Source of the DNA: Phialocephala subalpina
Taxonomy: Eukaryota > Ascomycota > Leotiomycetes > Helotiales > Mollisiaceae
Assembly: GCA_900073065.1 (NCBI GenBank)
Contig: FJOG01000102.1
Coordinates: 1 to 57,959 of the forward strand
Length of the DNA: 57,959 nucleotides
Reading direction: 5' to 3'
Below the pieces are notes generated by a model, which worked only from the letters and a program-made list of their open reading frames with translations, made no database searches and was not told the origin of the DNA. The position numbers were made by a program, and so were the translations under genes. Each line of letters starts with the position of its first letter. Within the stretch, counting starts at the first letter, position 1. Shown here one piece after another: positions 47,345-57,554 of this stretch.

Positions 47345-47799
47345 TATCGCACAAGCCGATCAGTGTTATTTGAGGCCAGCTTTCCGGCGGGATGATAAAT
47401 CCCATTGTCCAAGCTAGTCACAGTACTTTTAATGGGCAAAAGCTATAATCTACTTTCAATCTATGAGGCAATCATCACTGTATCGTGCATACGCTGAGTG
47501 CCCAGTGAGGTATGAGAGCAGGTAAGCTCACGTGAGGAAGCCTTTTAGAAGCCCTTTCTCCCGCCAAACACTTGCCATGCGTCGTATGATGCGCCATCCG
47601 CTTGAAGATCTTTGCAAGTATTCTCGGTATATCAAGTGAATAGTTTTATCAATGTCTATGATCAAGCTTATATGCCTTCCCACCAACAGCAAGTCTTCAT
47701 TGTCCAAAATTGTTACAGTAAGAAAGTACACATCAGTCAATATTAAGTTAGAATTTCAAATGACTATCTATGCAAAGTCCGTTCTCGTAATGATTTTCT
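47345..47799. other. Intergenic, nothing recognised
   Basis: About 450 bp with only short, unconvincing frames. Confidence 0.35.
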
Positions 47800-48470
47800 C
47801 TATCCATCACCACCAACTCTGCCAGTATCTTTTATAATGACCCTTTCACTCCATATGATTGAGATACGGTTACCAGGAAGCCGTGCTCTCCCGTTCCCAC
47901 GAGCTCTCAATGATCCCGAAATCACTTCCCTGCCATCCAGGAGTGTACGTTGCTCCCCACCACCATAGCTCTGGCTGTAAAGAGCACAGTACCTTCCCAA
48001 AGGATGGCCGTTCTTCTCCAACATATAACTGTTAAAGAAATCACACATATAAGTGTTATAGCTCATTCCGGTCCAGAAGCTCAACCATTGAGCCTAAAGA
48101 GGGGATTGCTTGTTCTCGCTGTTCTGAGCAGAAGCATAGCTAGCGCAGACTGCGGGGTTGTATGGACCTGGGAAGAAGTGTGTTCCCATGCAGGTGCTGG
48201 GGTAGTTATGTGCCTTGCCCGCCCTCACCTCCGTATTGAGTAGGTAGTTGCTAGCCTGGTTGAGTGAGAGGAGTGGTGGTGTTGGTCTTCTCGTAGCCGT
48301 TAGAGCCGGTGATGATGACTTAGAATTGGCCGCGGTAGCCGCCGGTGTTGGTTGCTGATGCGGTGTCAACGCCTGAGCCTCAGAGGGTGCACTTGTAGTT
48401 TGTGATTGAGGCAGGGAGGGTGCAGTCATCTGAGGGGGAGTCACACTCCGTATTCGGGGTTGTTAATTAT
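47800..48470 (-). pseudogene. Decayed secreted-protein gene, cysteine-rich
   Basis: On the minus strand 48444-48094 reads '...NYPSTCMGTHFFPGPYNPA' then 'VCASYASAQ'. After an in-frame TAG (48094-48096) the same frame continues 'CDFFNSYMLEKNGHPLG' and 'RYCALYSQSYGGG' to 47800. The spaced Cys pattern (C-x-A-x-x-x-A-x-N ... C-x-F-x-N-S-Y ... Y-C-x-L-Y) resembles a recurrent C-terminal module of fungal extracellular hypothetical proteins, as I recall it. Further upstream a second frame reads 'DCTLPASITNYKCTL' and 'VIITGSNGYEKTNTTT' with TGA and TAA stops, so the 5' half is also broken. Not functional as it stands. Confidence 0.5.
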
Positions 48471-48703
48471 TTATCCTAGGAGAAGCTAGTCGTTACACCC
48501 TCTTTCTCGAATGCGACCACCTGATGAAAAGTAGTTTTGGCAGAAAGCTATATATCTGCTCGGACAGAAGAAGTTTTGGCTTAGACCGACAGAACAAATA
48601 CATGCAGCGAGTCATGATCATTGCTGGCTAATCCTCTGATTATACATGAGTCATGATTGAGTAGGTGAGCTAATCGTACACGGTAATCGTACCACACCAC
48701 ATG
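48471..48703. other. Spacer upstream of decayed gene and downstream of PDO gene
   Basis: About 230 bp; 3' UTR of the dioxygenase gene and nothing else visible. Confidence 0.4.
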
Positions 48704-49952
48704 TTACCAATCCAGGCCTTTCAGCTTCAACGGAAGATGAAGAAATGAATGTCCCAACTCCGTAAGTTTCGGAAGTCGTCCTCCACGAATGTTTATCTGC
48801 AGGGACTGGTGTAACAACCTTGGCTCTCCCAACTTTGCATCACGCTCCTCTCGCAGATGTATGAAGTCTTCCTCGGTGATACTTTCCTTAAGATGCTTGT
48901 TCTGATTTCTGTGGTCCCGAACACTCATGAATGCCATGGGCGTATCGCGATCGCTGGGAGGATAATCGTGGCCTGTCCAGATCCTCACATGATCAGGCAT
49001 CGCGAGGAGCTTGCGGCCGGAACCGAAGAGATTATTGGCACTGCCGCCGGGGAAGTCACAGCGGGCGGTTCCAATATCTGCGTGGAAGATAGAATCGCCG
49101 CAAAATACGTTGTCTGGAGATTACCAATTAGCCAAATCCACAGTTATGAGGTCTCTTCATGGTCTTACCTCCAATCTTGTAGCCCAGATGATCTGGGGTA
49201 TGGCCAGGAAGATGGATGGCTGTAGCTGTCAAATTTCCAATGTTGAATGTCTCGTCATCGTCGAATAGCTTGTCAAAAACGCCCTCGTATTCCTCCGCCT
49301 TAACGCCATACTTCTTTCCAAACAACTGCTGCACCTGCCTAATGCGCTTTCCAATAGAAATAGGCAGCCTGTGACCTTGTGTGCGAGCAATTTTGTTCTG
49401 CAAGTAAAATGCTGCAGTGAGATGGTCGGCGTGGGCATGCGTTTCCAGTATCCTATCCACCTTGTAACCCTCCTCGCTTACCATGGAGAGTAGAGAATCG
49501 GCGGTATCAGTGCTGATTACTTGGCTAACCGGATCATAGTCCAGTACCGGATCAATGATCACAGCAGAAAGCGTGGAGGGATCAGCGACCAGGTACTGCC
49601 ATGTTCCTGTTTTAGTCTCAAATATGCTGTGGATAATCGGTTCCTTGGGTATTGTTGTTGCGGTGCTGTATGAAGATCGTCCTCTGATAGTGCTGGGTGT
49701 TTTTTGATAGCGAATGGAAGGTATGCTGTTTCCTAGACGTTGTGGGGATTTGCGGCTGCTGGGTGGCGCAAGAGAGGTCTTTCTTGAGGTTGGTAAAGCG
49801 AATGCAGTTTTGTGCTCTGCGTGCTGATGAAGAGAAGAGATGTGCCTCTCCAGCGGTTTAGTTAGCTGAGCTCCAGTGGCTGTGGTCGACCGCAAGAGGA
49901 GACAGGCGCTCGCCTGCGCTCTGTTGTTGATGTGAAGCTGAAGAGTCTTCAT
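48704..49952 (-). CDS. Persulfide dioxygenase, ETHE1/Blh-type metallo-beta-lactamase fold
   Basis: Exons 49169-49952 and 48704-49113 are joined by a 55-nt intron (GTAAGA...CTCCAG) and encode 397 aa. The open frame extends to 49967, but the first ATG is 49952. The first about 100 residues are basic, Ser/Thr/Arg-rich and contain no domain, suggesting a mitochondrial presequence. The metallo-beta-lactamase domain has the metal motif THAHADHL (His172, His174, Asp176, His177), then 'LPGHTPDHLGY', 'VFCGDSIFHADIGTARCDFP', the 'GHDYPP' motif and 'NKHLKES'. The family oxidises glutathione persulfide to sulfite with O2 using one iron. There is no rhodanese domain. It is divergently transcribed from sulfide:quinone oxidoreductase, whose product is the persulfide donor. 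The main alternative is a glyoxalase II-like hydrolase, but the Asp/Cys-rich 'GTARCDFPGG' segment favours persulfide dioxygenase. Confidence 0.88.
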
Positions 49953-50716
49953 CGTGATGTGAGCCAAGGTTGGTGGAAGAACAAGTGGGCAAAGGAGAGA
50001 AGGAACATCATCTCGATAACTTATCTACCTTGAATGCCAGGTACATTGCCATGTGAAGCAAGCATCTTAGATACGCATGATAGAAGTTCGTTGATGCCCA
50101 TGACATCCGAGCTCCCGTTTCTTTCGCGTGCTCGGCGAAGCGTCAAAATTGGTCGGCGACTGCTCTGAAATATATTTCTCAAAACGACGCACTTTGCAAA
50201 AAAAGTTTTCCGTTGTGGCGTGACGTTGATAAGGTTCAGATTACGAAACGTGGGAGTTACGAAGTACAGGGCCGTTAGGGCCAATGATTGTTAGGCGAGA
50301 GAAAATATGTCCATATTGGTGTCGAAAATCCGAGTGGTCTGCTCAATCACCTGCCCAGATCTTCTCTTTCTGGTCTGCAATTGGGTAATCTGGGTGGCGA
50401 TGTTTAACAATCATTGGGCCCTGTACTTCATACAGGTTCAAAGTGTCCTCGTATGCCCTGACAGGGGGGTGCCTGATGATCCTCGGATAGCCGTTAATCG
50501 CCCCATTACCTTGCAGGCCATTCGGCGATGGGGATTGCGGATTGATTTTCAGAAAAGCATCTCCTTGTCTATCTCGTTAATTTACGAGACATGAATTAAT
50601 CCTTCTCACCTTCAAACCTCATTGCATCTTTCACTCTTTCACTCCCCATTCATGTTGTATTAGTTTTCTTTCCCTGCAGACCTTGTCTTCGCCCTGTTCT
50701 CAATTCCTTTGCCAAC
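49953..50716. promoter_or_regulatory. Shared divergent promoter region of PDO and SQR genes
   Basis: 764 bp separates the two divergent start codons, the only regulatory space for both. It contains a 33/25-nt inverted repeat (50261-50295 and 50405-50429) with an 8-nt indel in one arm. No canonical TATA box or known sulfur-regulator (CYS3/MetR-type) site was confirmed by eye. Open frames at 50021-50284 and 50307-50594 appear to be chance. Confidence 0.55.
50261..50429. repeat. Inverted repeat in divergent promoter
   Basis: Arm 1 is GAAGTACAGGGCC, then GTTAGGGCC, then AATGATTGTTAGG (50261-50295). Arm 2 is TAACAATCATTGG followed by GCCCTGTACTTC (50405-50429), the reverse complement with 8 nt missing. 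The spacer is about 110 bp. It could be a hairpin-forming MITE remnant or a regulatory element. Confidence 0.65.
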
Positions 50717-52078
50717 ATGTACCGTACCCAGATAACCTCCGCAGCTTGCACTGCTGGACGTTCAGTCACGAAAACACAGAAAGTTCCGACACTGCGGAAT
50801 ATGGCTACAATATCACCAGTGTGCTCCGTTGCTCGAAATCACAAGATTGTGGTTGTTGGTGCAGGTGCCGCTGGGCTGTCTATCAGTCATCAACTCGTCC
50901 GAAAAGGCAAATTCGCTGATCAAGACATTGCCGTTGTGGATCCGTCAGCATGGCATAACTACCAGCCTGGGTGGACTCTAGTTGGTGGAGGACTTAAGAC
51001 GAAAGAGAGTTTACGGGAACCACTTGACAGCTTGATTGATCCCAAACTCAAGTTCTACAATACCGGAGTCAGCTCCTTCTCTCCAGAGAACAACTTTGTT
51101 ACACTCAGCAACGGTGACAAGATCAACTACGAACATCTCGTCGTTGTCCCTGGCATCGTGGCCGACTTCAGCACTGTCAAGGGCTTGCCCGAAATTATTG
51201 CCAACCCAGACTCTCCTGTGTCTTCCATCTACGACTATGCATATTGTGACAAGGTCTTCCGCGAAATCAAAAAACTCCGAAGCGGTACCGCCATTTTCAC
51301 TCAGCCAGCTGGTATAATCAAGTGTGCTGGTGCACCGCAGAAGATCATGTGGCTCGCACTCCATCACTGGAAGAAAGCAGGCTTGTACAATGGCAGCAAT
51401 CCTTCTGGTTCCTCAATCAAGATCAACTTTGCTACTGGTCTACCGTCAATGTTCGGTGTGCCCAAATATAACGCCAAGCTCGAGGAATTACGCATCGAAA
51501 GGGGTGTTGAAGGGCTGTTCGAGAACGATCTCATCGAGGTTGATGGCAACACAGCAACTTTTGCTCGCCCAGGCGGAAAAGAGCAGGTCAAGAAACAGTT
51601 TGACTTTTTGCATGTCGGGCCAAAGAACCGGCCTCATACATTTGTGAAGGAAAGTGCTCTTGCGAACGAGGCTGGCTTCGTCGACGTACATCAGGGGACA
51701 ACTCGCCACAACAAATATCACAATGTTTGGTCTGCTGGTGATGCTTCCAGCATGCCCACTTCCAAGACAGTGGCAGCCATCACTTCGCAAGCACCGATCC
51801 TAGTCAGCAACCTCATGTTGTCTTTGGAGGGCAAGAAACCGGAGCCACACTACGATGGTTATACCTCGTGCCCACTTCTCACAGAGTATGGAAAGGTGCT
51901 CCTTGCAGAGTTCAAGTATGGTGGAGAGCCGAAGGAGACATTCAACAACTGGTTCGGGATCGACCAAGTAGTTCCTCGGAGAGCATTCTATCACCTGAAG
52001 AAGGACTTCTTTCCATGGGTGTACAGAAAATATATGGTGAAAGGCACTTGGGGTGGGCCTAAGGGGTTCATCAACTAA
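50717..52078 (+). CDS. hmt2: Sulfide:quinone oxidoreductase, mitochondrial
   Basis: A single 454-codon exon (453 aa) starting at ATG 50717 (context CCAACATGTA). It oxidises H2S to a persulfide, passing electrons to ubiquinone at the inner mitochondrial membrane. The first about 40 residues are basic and hydroxylated (presequence). The FAD Rossmann motif VVVGAGAAGLS spans residues 45-55. 'PSAWHNYQPGWTLVGGG' is the characteristic SQR segment. The redox cysteines are Cys203 (in GIIKCAGAPQKI) and Cys385 (in YTSCPLL), the positions equivalent to the two active-site cysteines of animal SQOR. The C-terminus has 'FFPWVYRKYMVKGTWGGPKG', a membrane-contact region typical of type II SQR. Length matches eukaryotic homologues. 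It is adjacent to the persulfide dioxygenase and sulfate-family transporter genes. The symbol follows fission yeast hmt2. Confidence 0.95.
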   Translation: MYRTQITSAACTAGRSVTKTQKVPTLRNMATISPVCSVARNHKIVVVGAGAAGLSISHQLVRKGKFADQDIAVVDPSAWHNYQPGWTLVGGGLKTKESLREPLDSLIDPKLKFYNTGVSSFSPENNFVTLSNGDKINYEHLVVVPGIVADFSTVKGLPEIIANPDSPVSSIYDYAYCDKVFREIKKLRSGTAIFTQPAGIIKCAGAPQKIMWLALHHWKKAGLYNGSNPSGSSIKINFATGLPSMFGVPKYNAKLEELRIERGVEGLFENDLIEVDGNTATFARPGGKEQVKKQFDFLHVGPKNRPHTFVKESALANEAGFVDVHQGTTRHNKYHNVWSAGDASSMPTSKTVAAITSQAPILVSNLMLSLEGKKPEPHYDGYTSCPLLTEYGKVLLAEFKYGGEPKETFNNWFGIDQVVPRRAFYHLKKDFFPWVYRKYMVKGTWGGPKGFIN

Positions 52079-52953
52079 GATAATCTTGGATCTGATGTAT
52101 GATATTATTCGCATAGATAGGGTGGGGACCTCAACAAGCAATCTTAACCAGTCTGCTTTGGCCATTGATTTTGTGGTTCATAAGGCTTGAGTACTGTACA
52201 CATCACGGTCATCATGATACCGAGAGTGCCTCGTCTCCTGTATAATATCAAAGCATGGATTTTAGAACATTAATATTTCTGCCAATACTTGACCAGAGAG
52301 CAACCAATTTCATCATTGAAGGCGCTGGCTCTCATTTGCTACTGCCAGTCTTGTTTTTCTTATTGTCAGCCGTTGGCCATTTACCACAGATTGACTTACT
52401 TGGTCAGTGGATAACTCGATGACTCGATAACCCGATTTCACACGAAAGCAAGGTATTTGCTGGCATTGTCTCTCTCGGACTTCAACACTTGCACAGGGAT
52501 ATATCTGGGTGACTAAGGCAAAGTTATCGGTAAGTTCGGGGCATGCCGGATAGCAATGCCATGCAGACATCATATATCTGTTTGCGCGTGTCGTAGGTCC
52601 CCGGGCTGCCCTAGTAAATAAGATTCATACCAAATTTAGTGACAACAGGTCGGCGACCAGCCCTGCCGGCCAGACTTTTTGACTATCCCGACTCCCGAGT
52701 AGCAAATCGGCTTCTGGTGGTCTTATGTACGCTACTACCCTAGGATTTCCCGTCAATGGAAAGTACTTCGGCCTACTCAGAGCTTCGTCACCCGATTTCT
52801 TGTCGTGTTAAAATTCGTCAATCAGGCGGTCCATTTCGGGAACAGATGTTTAACTAATAGAAATTCATGTGCAGTATCATACACAAGTGAGCTGCGCTGT
52901 GGTTTGACACATTTCCCATCTATCTTCGGGAACGCGTTGACTTCCTACTCAAG
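52079..52953. other. Intergenic, promoter of SulP gene
   Basis: About 875 bp between the SQR stop and the SulP start. A minus-strand open frame at 52313-52573 has no recognisable features. No repeat or RNA seen. Confidence 0.4.
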
Positions 52954-55683
52954 ATGAGCCTCTATCGCCTTGCCACTACGGTCAGAAAGAGGGTGTTCCA
53001 CGTGGGACCTGATGCGGGACTAAATGAGAAGGCATTACTGGAAAAGGATGCAAAATCTGCTATTGTGGCTCCATATGTCGAAGAAGAACCCTCGATCAAA
53101 CAATGGTTTCTAGGTATGAGACCTACACGCAGTGGCGCATCCAATTACATCCGAAGCATCTTCCCTTTCACGACTTGGATCACGAGATATAATTTGACTT
53201 GGCTGCTCGGAGATGGCAGCGCAGGTAAGAATGCACTCCGATTTTCGCAAATCCTGTACAGAGATGATATGCCTACTAAAACTTTCCAGGTCTTACTGTT
53301 GGATTTGTCGTTGTTCCTCAGGCAATGGCCTATGCCATTCTTGCCGAACTATCACCAGAGTACGGTCTCTACACTTCCTTCACAGGAGCTGCTCTGTATT
53401 GGCTATTTGGAACCTCTAAAGATATCGTCATCGGGGTAAGTGCTTCACCGAACACTCCCAGAAAAGCTTTCCAACTCACACCGAAACGTAGACAACAGCA
53501 GTCGGATCTCTTTTCATAGGCGGTGTCATAGTGACTATTGAAAATGAGCATCCGGGAGAATACTCTGCGGAAGAGATAGCAAAGTGTCTCACGTTCCTCT
53601 CGGGCGTCATCCTCATCTTTTTCGGTCTGTTTCGTCTCGGCTGGATCATCGAACTGATCCCCTATGTTCCAATTTCAGCATTCGTGACATCAGCTAGTAT
53701 CACCATTATCGGCACCCAGTTCCCCATAGCTCTTGGTATCCAGGGAATCAACACTAGACGGGCACCGTATAAGGTCTATTCCGACACACTCAAGAAGCTC
53801 TCTGACACACAACCCGATGCTGCGATCGGTCTAACCTCCATACTCTTGCTATACGTGATCAGAGAGGTCTGCGCCAAACTTGAAGTCCGGCAACCGGTAA
53901 AGAAAAAGCTGTGGGCAACTATCTCATCTCTCCGGCTCACATTCACCATCCTCCTCTACACATTCGTCAGCTGGCTCGTTCACCGCACCATTCCCCACGA
54001 CAAGAGTTACTGGAAGTTCAAGCTTGTCGGCAAGATCGAATCGGGTTTCAAACATGCAGGAACTCCTTCTCTGGATGTCGACCTCATCAAGTTGGTCACT
54101 CCAGAACTTCCAGCCATTATCATCATCTTGATCATCGAGCACATCGCGATCGCTAAGTCGTTTGGTCGCCGCTACGGGTACACCGTTATCCCATCGCAGG
54201 AGATTCTTGCGCAAGGCGTATCGAATGCCATCGGAACGCTTCTGGGAGGTTACGCCTGCACGGGGTCTTTCGGCGCTTCAGCCGTTCTGACAAAAGCCGG
54301 AGTCCGCACGCCACTCGCCGGCCTTTTCAGCGCACTTGTTCTGATACTCGCACTGTACGCGTTGACGGCAGTGTTTTATTACATTCCTAAGGCGGCGTTG
54401 GCAGGTTTGATTATTCATGCAGTGAGAAACTTGATGACGGCACCTAGCGCGCTTTACAAGTACTGGCAATTGTCTCCTCTAGAACTTCTGATCTGGGTTG
54501 TTGGTGTCATGGTAGGGCTATTTGACTCGCTCGAGAACAGTATCTATACGACCATTGTGCTCTCATTTGCTCTGTTGCTGGTCCGAATGGCTCGGCGCAT
54601 GGCGTTTTCCTGGGACAAATCAAGGCGAAGAGAATTGTTCGCAGTGAAGAAGAGGAAGAGAAAGAGAAAGAGACGGCCTCGAGTGACGGTGACAAGACTT
54701 TCAGCTCAGACGTTCCTAGCTCCTCGACCGAAGCAGAAGGCATAGTCAGGGAGGCCTTCCTCCCCATGGACAAGAAAGACAATTCGAACCCAAGAGTTGA
54801 AGTAGTCATGCCATACCCCGGTGTCTTCCTCTACAGATTCGATGAAGCATTGAACTACATCAATGCGGCGAGGCATATCGATCATATGCTGTTATACATC
54901 ACAGCATATACGCGACGCACGACATTAGACGATCATATTCCTACAAAGGTATGCTCCTCGCAAGACTCTCTAAGAACACGATGTTAATCTTGCTCCGCGC
55001 AGGATCGTCTGTGGTCAGATCCTATCGCCAAGACATCCCCGTCTTCCACAGCATCCAGCAACAAACCTCTTCTGCGTGCTTTCATTCTAGACTGCTCAGC
55101 CTTGAACCACCTAGATATCACAGCCATCCAATCCCTCGTCGACGTTCGCAACACTCTGGACCGCTATGTCGCCCCTTCTGTTGTGGAGTGGCACTTCTCA
55201 GGCTTACACAATAGATGGACCCACCAAGCGCTGGCTGTCGTAGGCTTTGGGCGACCATAGTTATCAGCAGGAGATGGACCGGGGAAATGGTGTCCGGCTT
55301 ACTCTGTAGCAAGCTCTTTGGCAGGCGCAACGGAGACAGATAGGAGGATTGCGGGAGCGAGGAGGAAGGAAGTGGAGGAGAGGGATGAAGAAAGCAGAAG
55401 GGGCGATGGAGAAATTGCTACTGCGAGGGACGATGGAGACGGTGTAGTAGTGGACAGGGAGATGGATCTTGAGCCAAAACATGAAAGTGAAAGCAGCAAC
55501 AAGGAAGAAGCAAGCGAAACGAGCGGTCTAGAGCCGGTGTATGGAATCGATAGGCCGTTCTTCCATATCGACCTTACAGATGCTGTTGACACGGCAGTAA
55601 GAGACGCCAAAAGGAAAGATCTATTGTTGGAAAGAGCAAGCGCAGCTGTGGCAGAGGAAAGCAGTAGCGAGGCGTCAACTTGA
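52954..55683 (+). pseudogene. SulP family sulfate-type transporter with frameshift and premature TAG
   Basis: Exons 52954-53224, 53290-53435 and 53492 onward are joined by two clear introns (65 and 56 nt). They give a SulP transporter: 'FPFTTWITRYNLTWLLGD', 'VVPQAMAYAILAELSPEYGL' (the SulP signature region), 'LIVTIENEHPG'-like loop, about ten membrane segments, then a cytosolic STAS domain ('LRAFILDCSALNHLDI', 'SLVDVRNTLDRY'). A third intron is 54953-55002 (GTATGC...CGCAG). Two lesions are present. Near 54595-54601 the frame must shift by one base to go from 'LLLVRMARR' to 'HGVFLGQIKAK'. A TAG at 55258-55260 (after VVGFGRP) precedes a further in-frame 140 codons ending 'YGIDRPFFHIDL...' and EAST-stop. 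SulP proteins move sulfate or related anions across plasma or organelle membranes. As assembled, the protein would lose the STAS domain. Confidence 0.85.
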
Positions 55684-55743
55684 TGCGTTCTAGAGAGAGA
55701 GGAGAAACTAATGTACATATAAAGAAGCTCTACTCCTGTAGTC

Positions 55744-56807
55744 TTACAGTTGTCTGTATAATTTCCGATGCATCTCCAAGAAGAGGAAAATGCATATAGT
55801 ATGTCTAGATAGTTCAGTTTAATGTAACGAGACATGTGTGAGAGAGAAAGGAAGAACTCACGGCCCTTGACGCAGGAAGCTAGGAACCCATCCCTTGAAC
55901 ATCCAAGCAGCTCCCTCAGTCCGAGTGATTTCGCGAACTATATCTGTCATCCCTTGACTTCCTGTCGACGACATGATTTTAGCCTTGATGACATCAATTG
56001 GGCTTGCCACCGTCGCAGCCGTCAATCCCGCCAGGAACGAAGCCATCAACTGCGTCGATACAGTATCTTCCATTGGCTTGTGAGTCATCAAGAACCACTT
56101 GGCAATATCGTAGCTCGCCAGCTGGCTCACGGTAGTGACTGCTGCACGGCTGCTATTGGGCAGCCAACCCCTGAACCAGCTTCGAAAACCTTCCTCCTTG
56201 GCCATACAAATCATGCCATCGATCGCATGTTTATACTTTCTCCGTTGGTGCTCGGGCAAGGCGGCATCATGCTGCATGCGCACGTTAACGACGTCGGCGA
56301 AGTTCCCAGCCAAGCCGCCTACGAACCCCGAGGATGCCGCGATGGCGCTGAGGAATGCGAAACTCGAGTTTGGGTCGGCCCTCTGCTTCATCTCTTCGTA
56401 TATACTGAAGCGGACTGTCGAGTATGTGAGTTGTCGAAGGAGCGAAGCAGAGATGCCGTTGTAAAGAGTTAGAAAGCCGTCCGTTCGGACAATCTTTAGA
56501 AAATTGCCTGTCATAGTCCTAGGCGAACCAGGCGCGCTCGTCTGTAGCCGGACCTGGATTGTTTCGTCAGTTTATATCGCCAATAATGTGAGCTTCACCA
56601 TAACTAGATGTAGATATGTTGGGCATAGTCGACTACCTTTACTAGAGGAGCATGTCAGTCAGTATACTTCTTAGCCATATCGAGGTAGCACTTCAACATA
56701 CCAAGTTCCAAAGGATGAGTGACACAAGTAGCCATGCAGGCTGCGCTGCCGCCAAACCAGAATGGATATCTGATGTTGGCAGGCAACGATTGGACTGAGC
56801 TGCTCAT
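55744..56807 (-). CDS. dic1: Mitochondrial dicarboxylate carrier, Dic1-type
   Basis: Four exons on the minus strand, 56702-56807, 56637-56641 (5 nt), 55862-56553 and 55744-55804, sum to exactly 288 codons (287 aa). Dic1 carriers exchange dicarboxylates with phosphate, sulfate or thiosulfate across the inner mitochondrial membrane. The N-terminus MSSSVQSLPANIRYPFWFGG leads into repeat 1; the carrier signature P-L-E-L-V-K-V-R is only complete when the 5-nt exon TAAAG is included (CTTG + TAAAG + GTCCGG). Family-specific motifs follow: 'YNGISASLLRQLTYSTVRF', 'GGLAGNFADVVNVRMQHD', 'RKYKHAIDGM', and repeat 3 'ASPIDVIKAKIM'. The last exon supplies 'HTICIFLFLEMHRKLYRQL'. Similarity to yeast Dic1 motifs is strong throughout. 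Its stop is 60 bp from the SulP stop, so the two genes are convergent. It ends the putative sulfide cluster. Confidence 0.92.
56637..56641 (-). other. 5-nt micro-exon of dic1
   Basis: TAAAG (minus strand) has CTAG before it and GTAGTC after it. Flanking introns are 60 nt (56642-56701) and 83 nt (56554-56636). Without it the signature loop and reading frame are lost. Confidence 0.8.
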
Positions 56808-57554
56808 GTTGACACCGGAGAAATCGTTTCTGACCAACTTTCTGCAGAATTCTTACGCCGCCTCAAGTACTCGAAGTCGAGCACTATGATTCGGTTTCGT
56901 GTATTGCCTGACTCCCCAGATTCCACCTGTCAGGGATATGTTTATAGGGTCCACAGTTCGCCGATTTGTCGAGGTCACCGGGCACTATGAAGGCAATATG
57001 GAAATAGAAAACTCTCTCATTTGAAATTTGGAACGCAGTTCAGAGTCTCTTGCACTTGGACTACGGTCCCTCCTGCTGAGTAGCTGGATGCCTATGACTG
57101 TAATTGTCTTTGAAGGTTGAGTTCCGCTTCGCGATTGCCTTTTGATATCAGGTCCACATAGAATAAGCAAGTAAGGTACTACCGTTCACGATACTCTTCT
57201 TAAAAGACACCATCTCCTTGTTTTGGGAAGAGTCGTCATATTCTCCACTTCAAGCACATGTTTTGGACGACACGAAATTGAACTGAATCATCTATTCTTT
57301 GCTTAGAACACATCCATATTACAGTGCTCTATAAACACAACTCCCCTTCCCCTCGTCCCCTCGCCCCCTCTCCCCCACCCATTACAGCTCGCTAGCTAGT
57401 ATCTTATGCATTTTGTTCATGTCAAGCATGATGGCCGTCTGACCGTAAAGTCCCAAACCGGAACCAAGAGTTTTCCCCAACAATGGTAACGAAGTTTAAA
57501 TAAAACACCCCCAAAATGCAATGCAACCCTAACTCACTCGTCTGGCCAACTTAT
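56808..57554. other. Intergenic between dic1 and GPI-protein fragment
   Basis: About 750 bp: dic1 upstream sequence and the 3' UTR of the next gene, including a C-rich tract at 57340-57376. A minus-strand frame at 56985-57170 has no features. Confidence 0.4.

Noticed and set aside
53911..54214. Frames on both strands over the SulP gene
   Set aside because: Shadows of the SulP membrane domain.
55834..56472. 212-codon plus-strand frame
   Set aside because: Antisense of the Dic1 carrier, whose minus-strand product has clear family motifs and splice sites.
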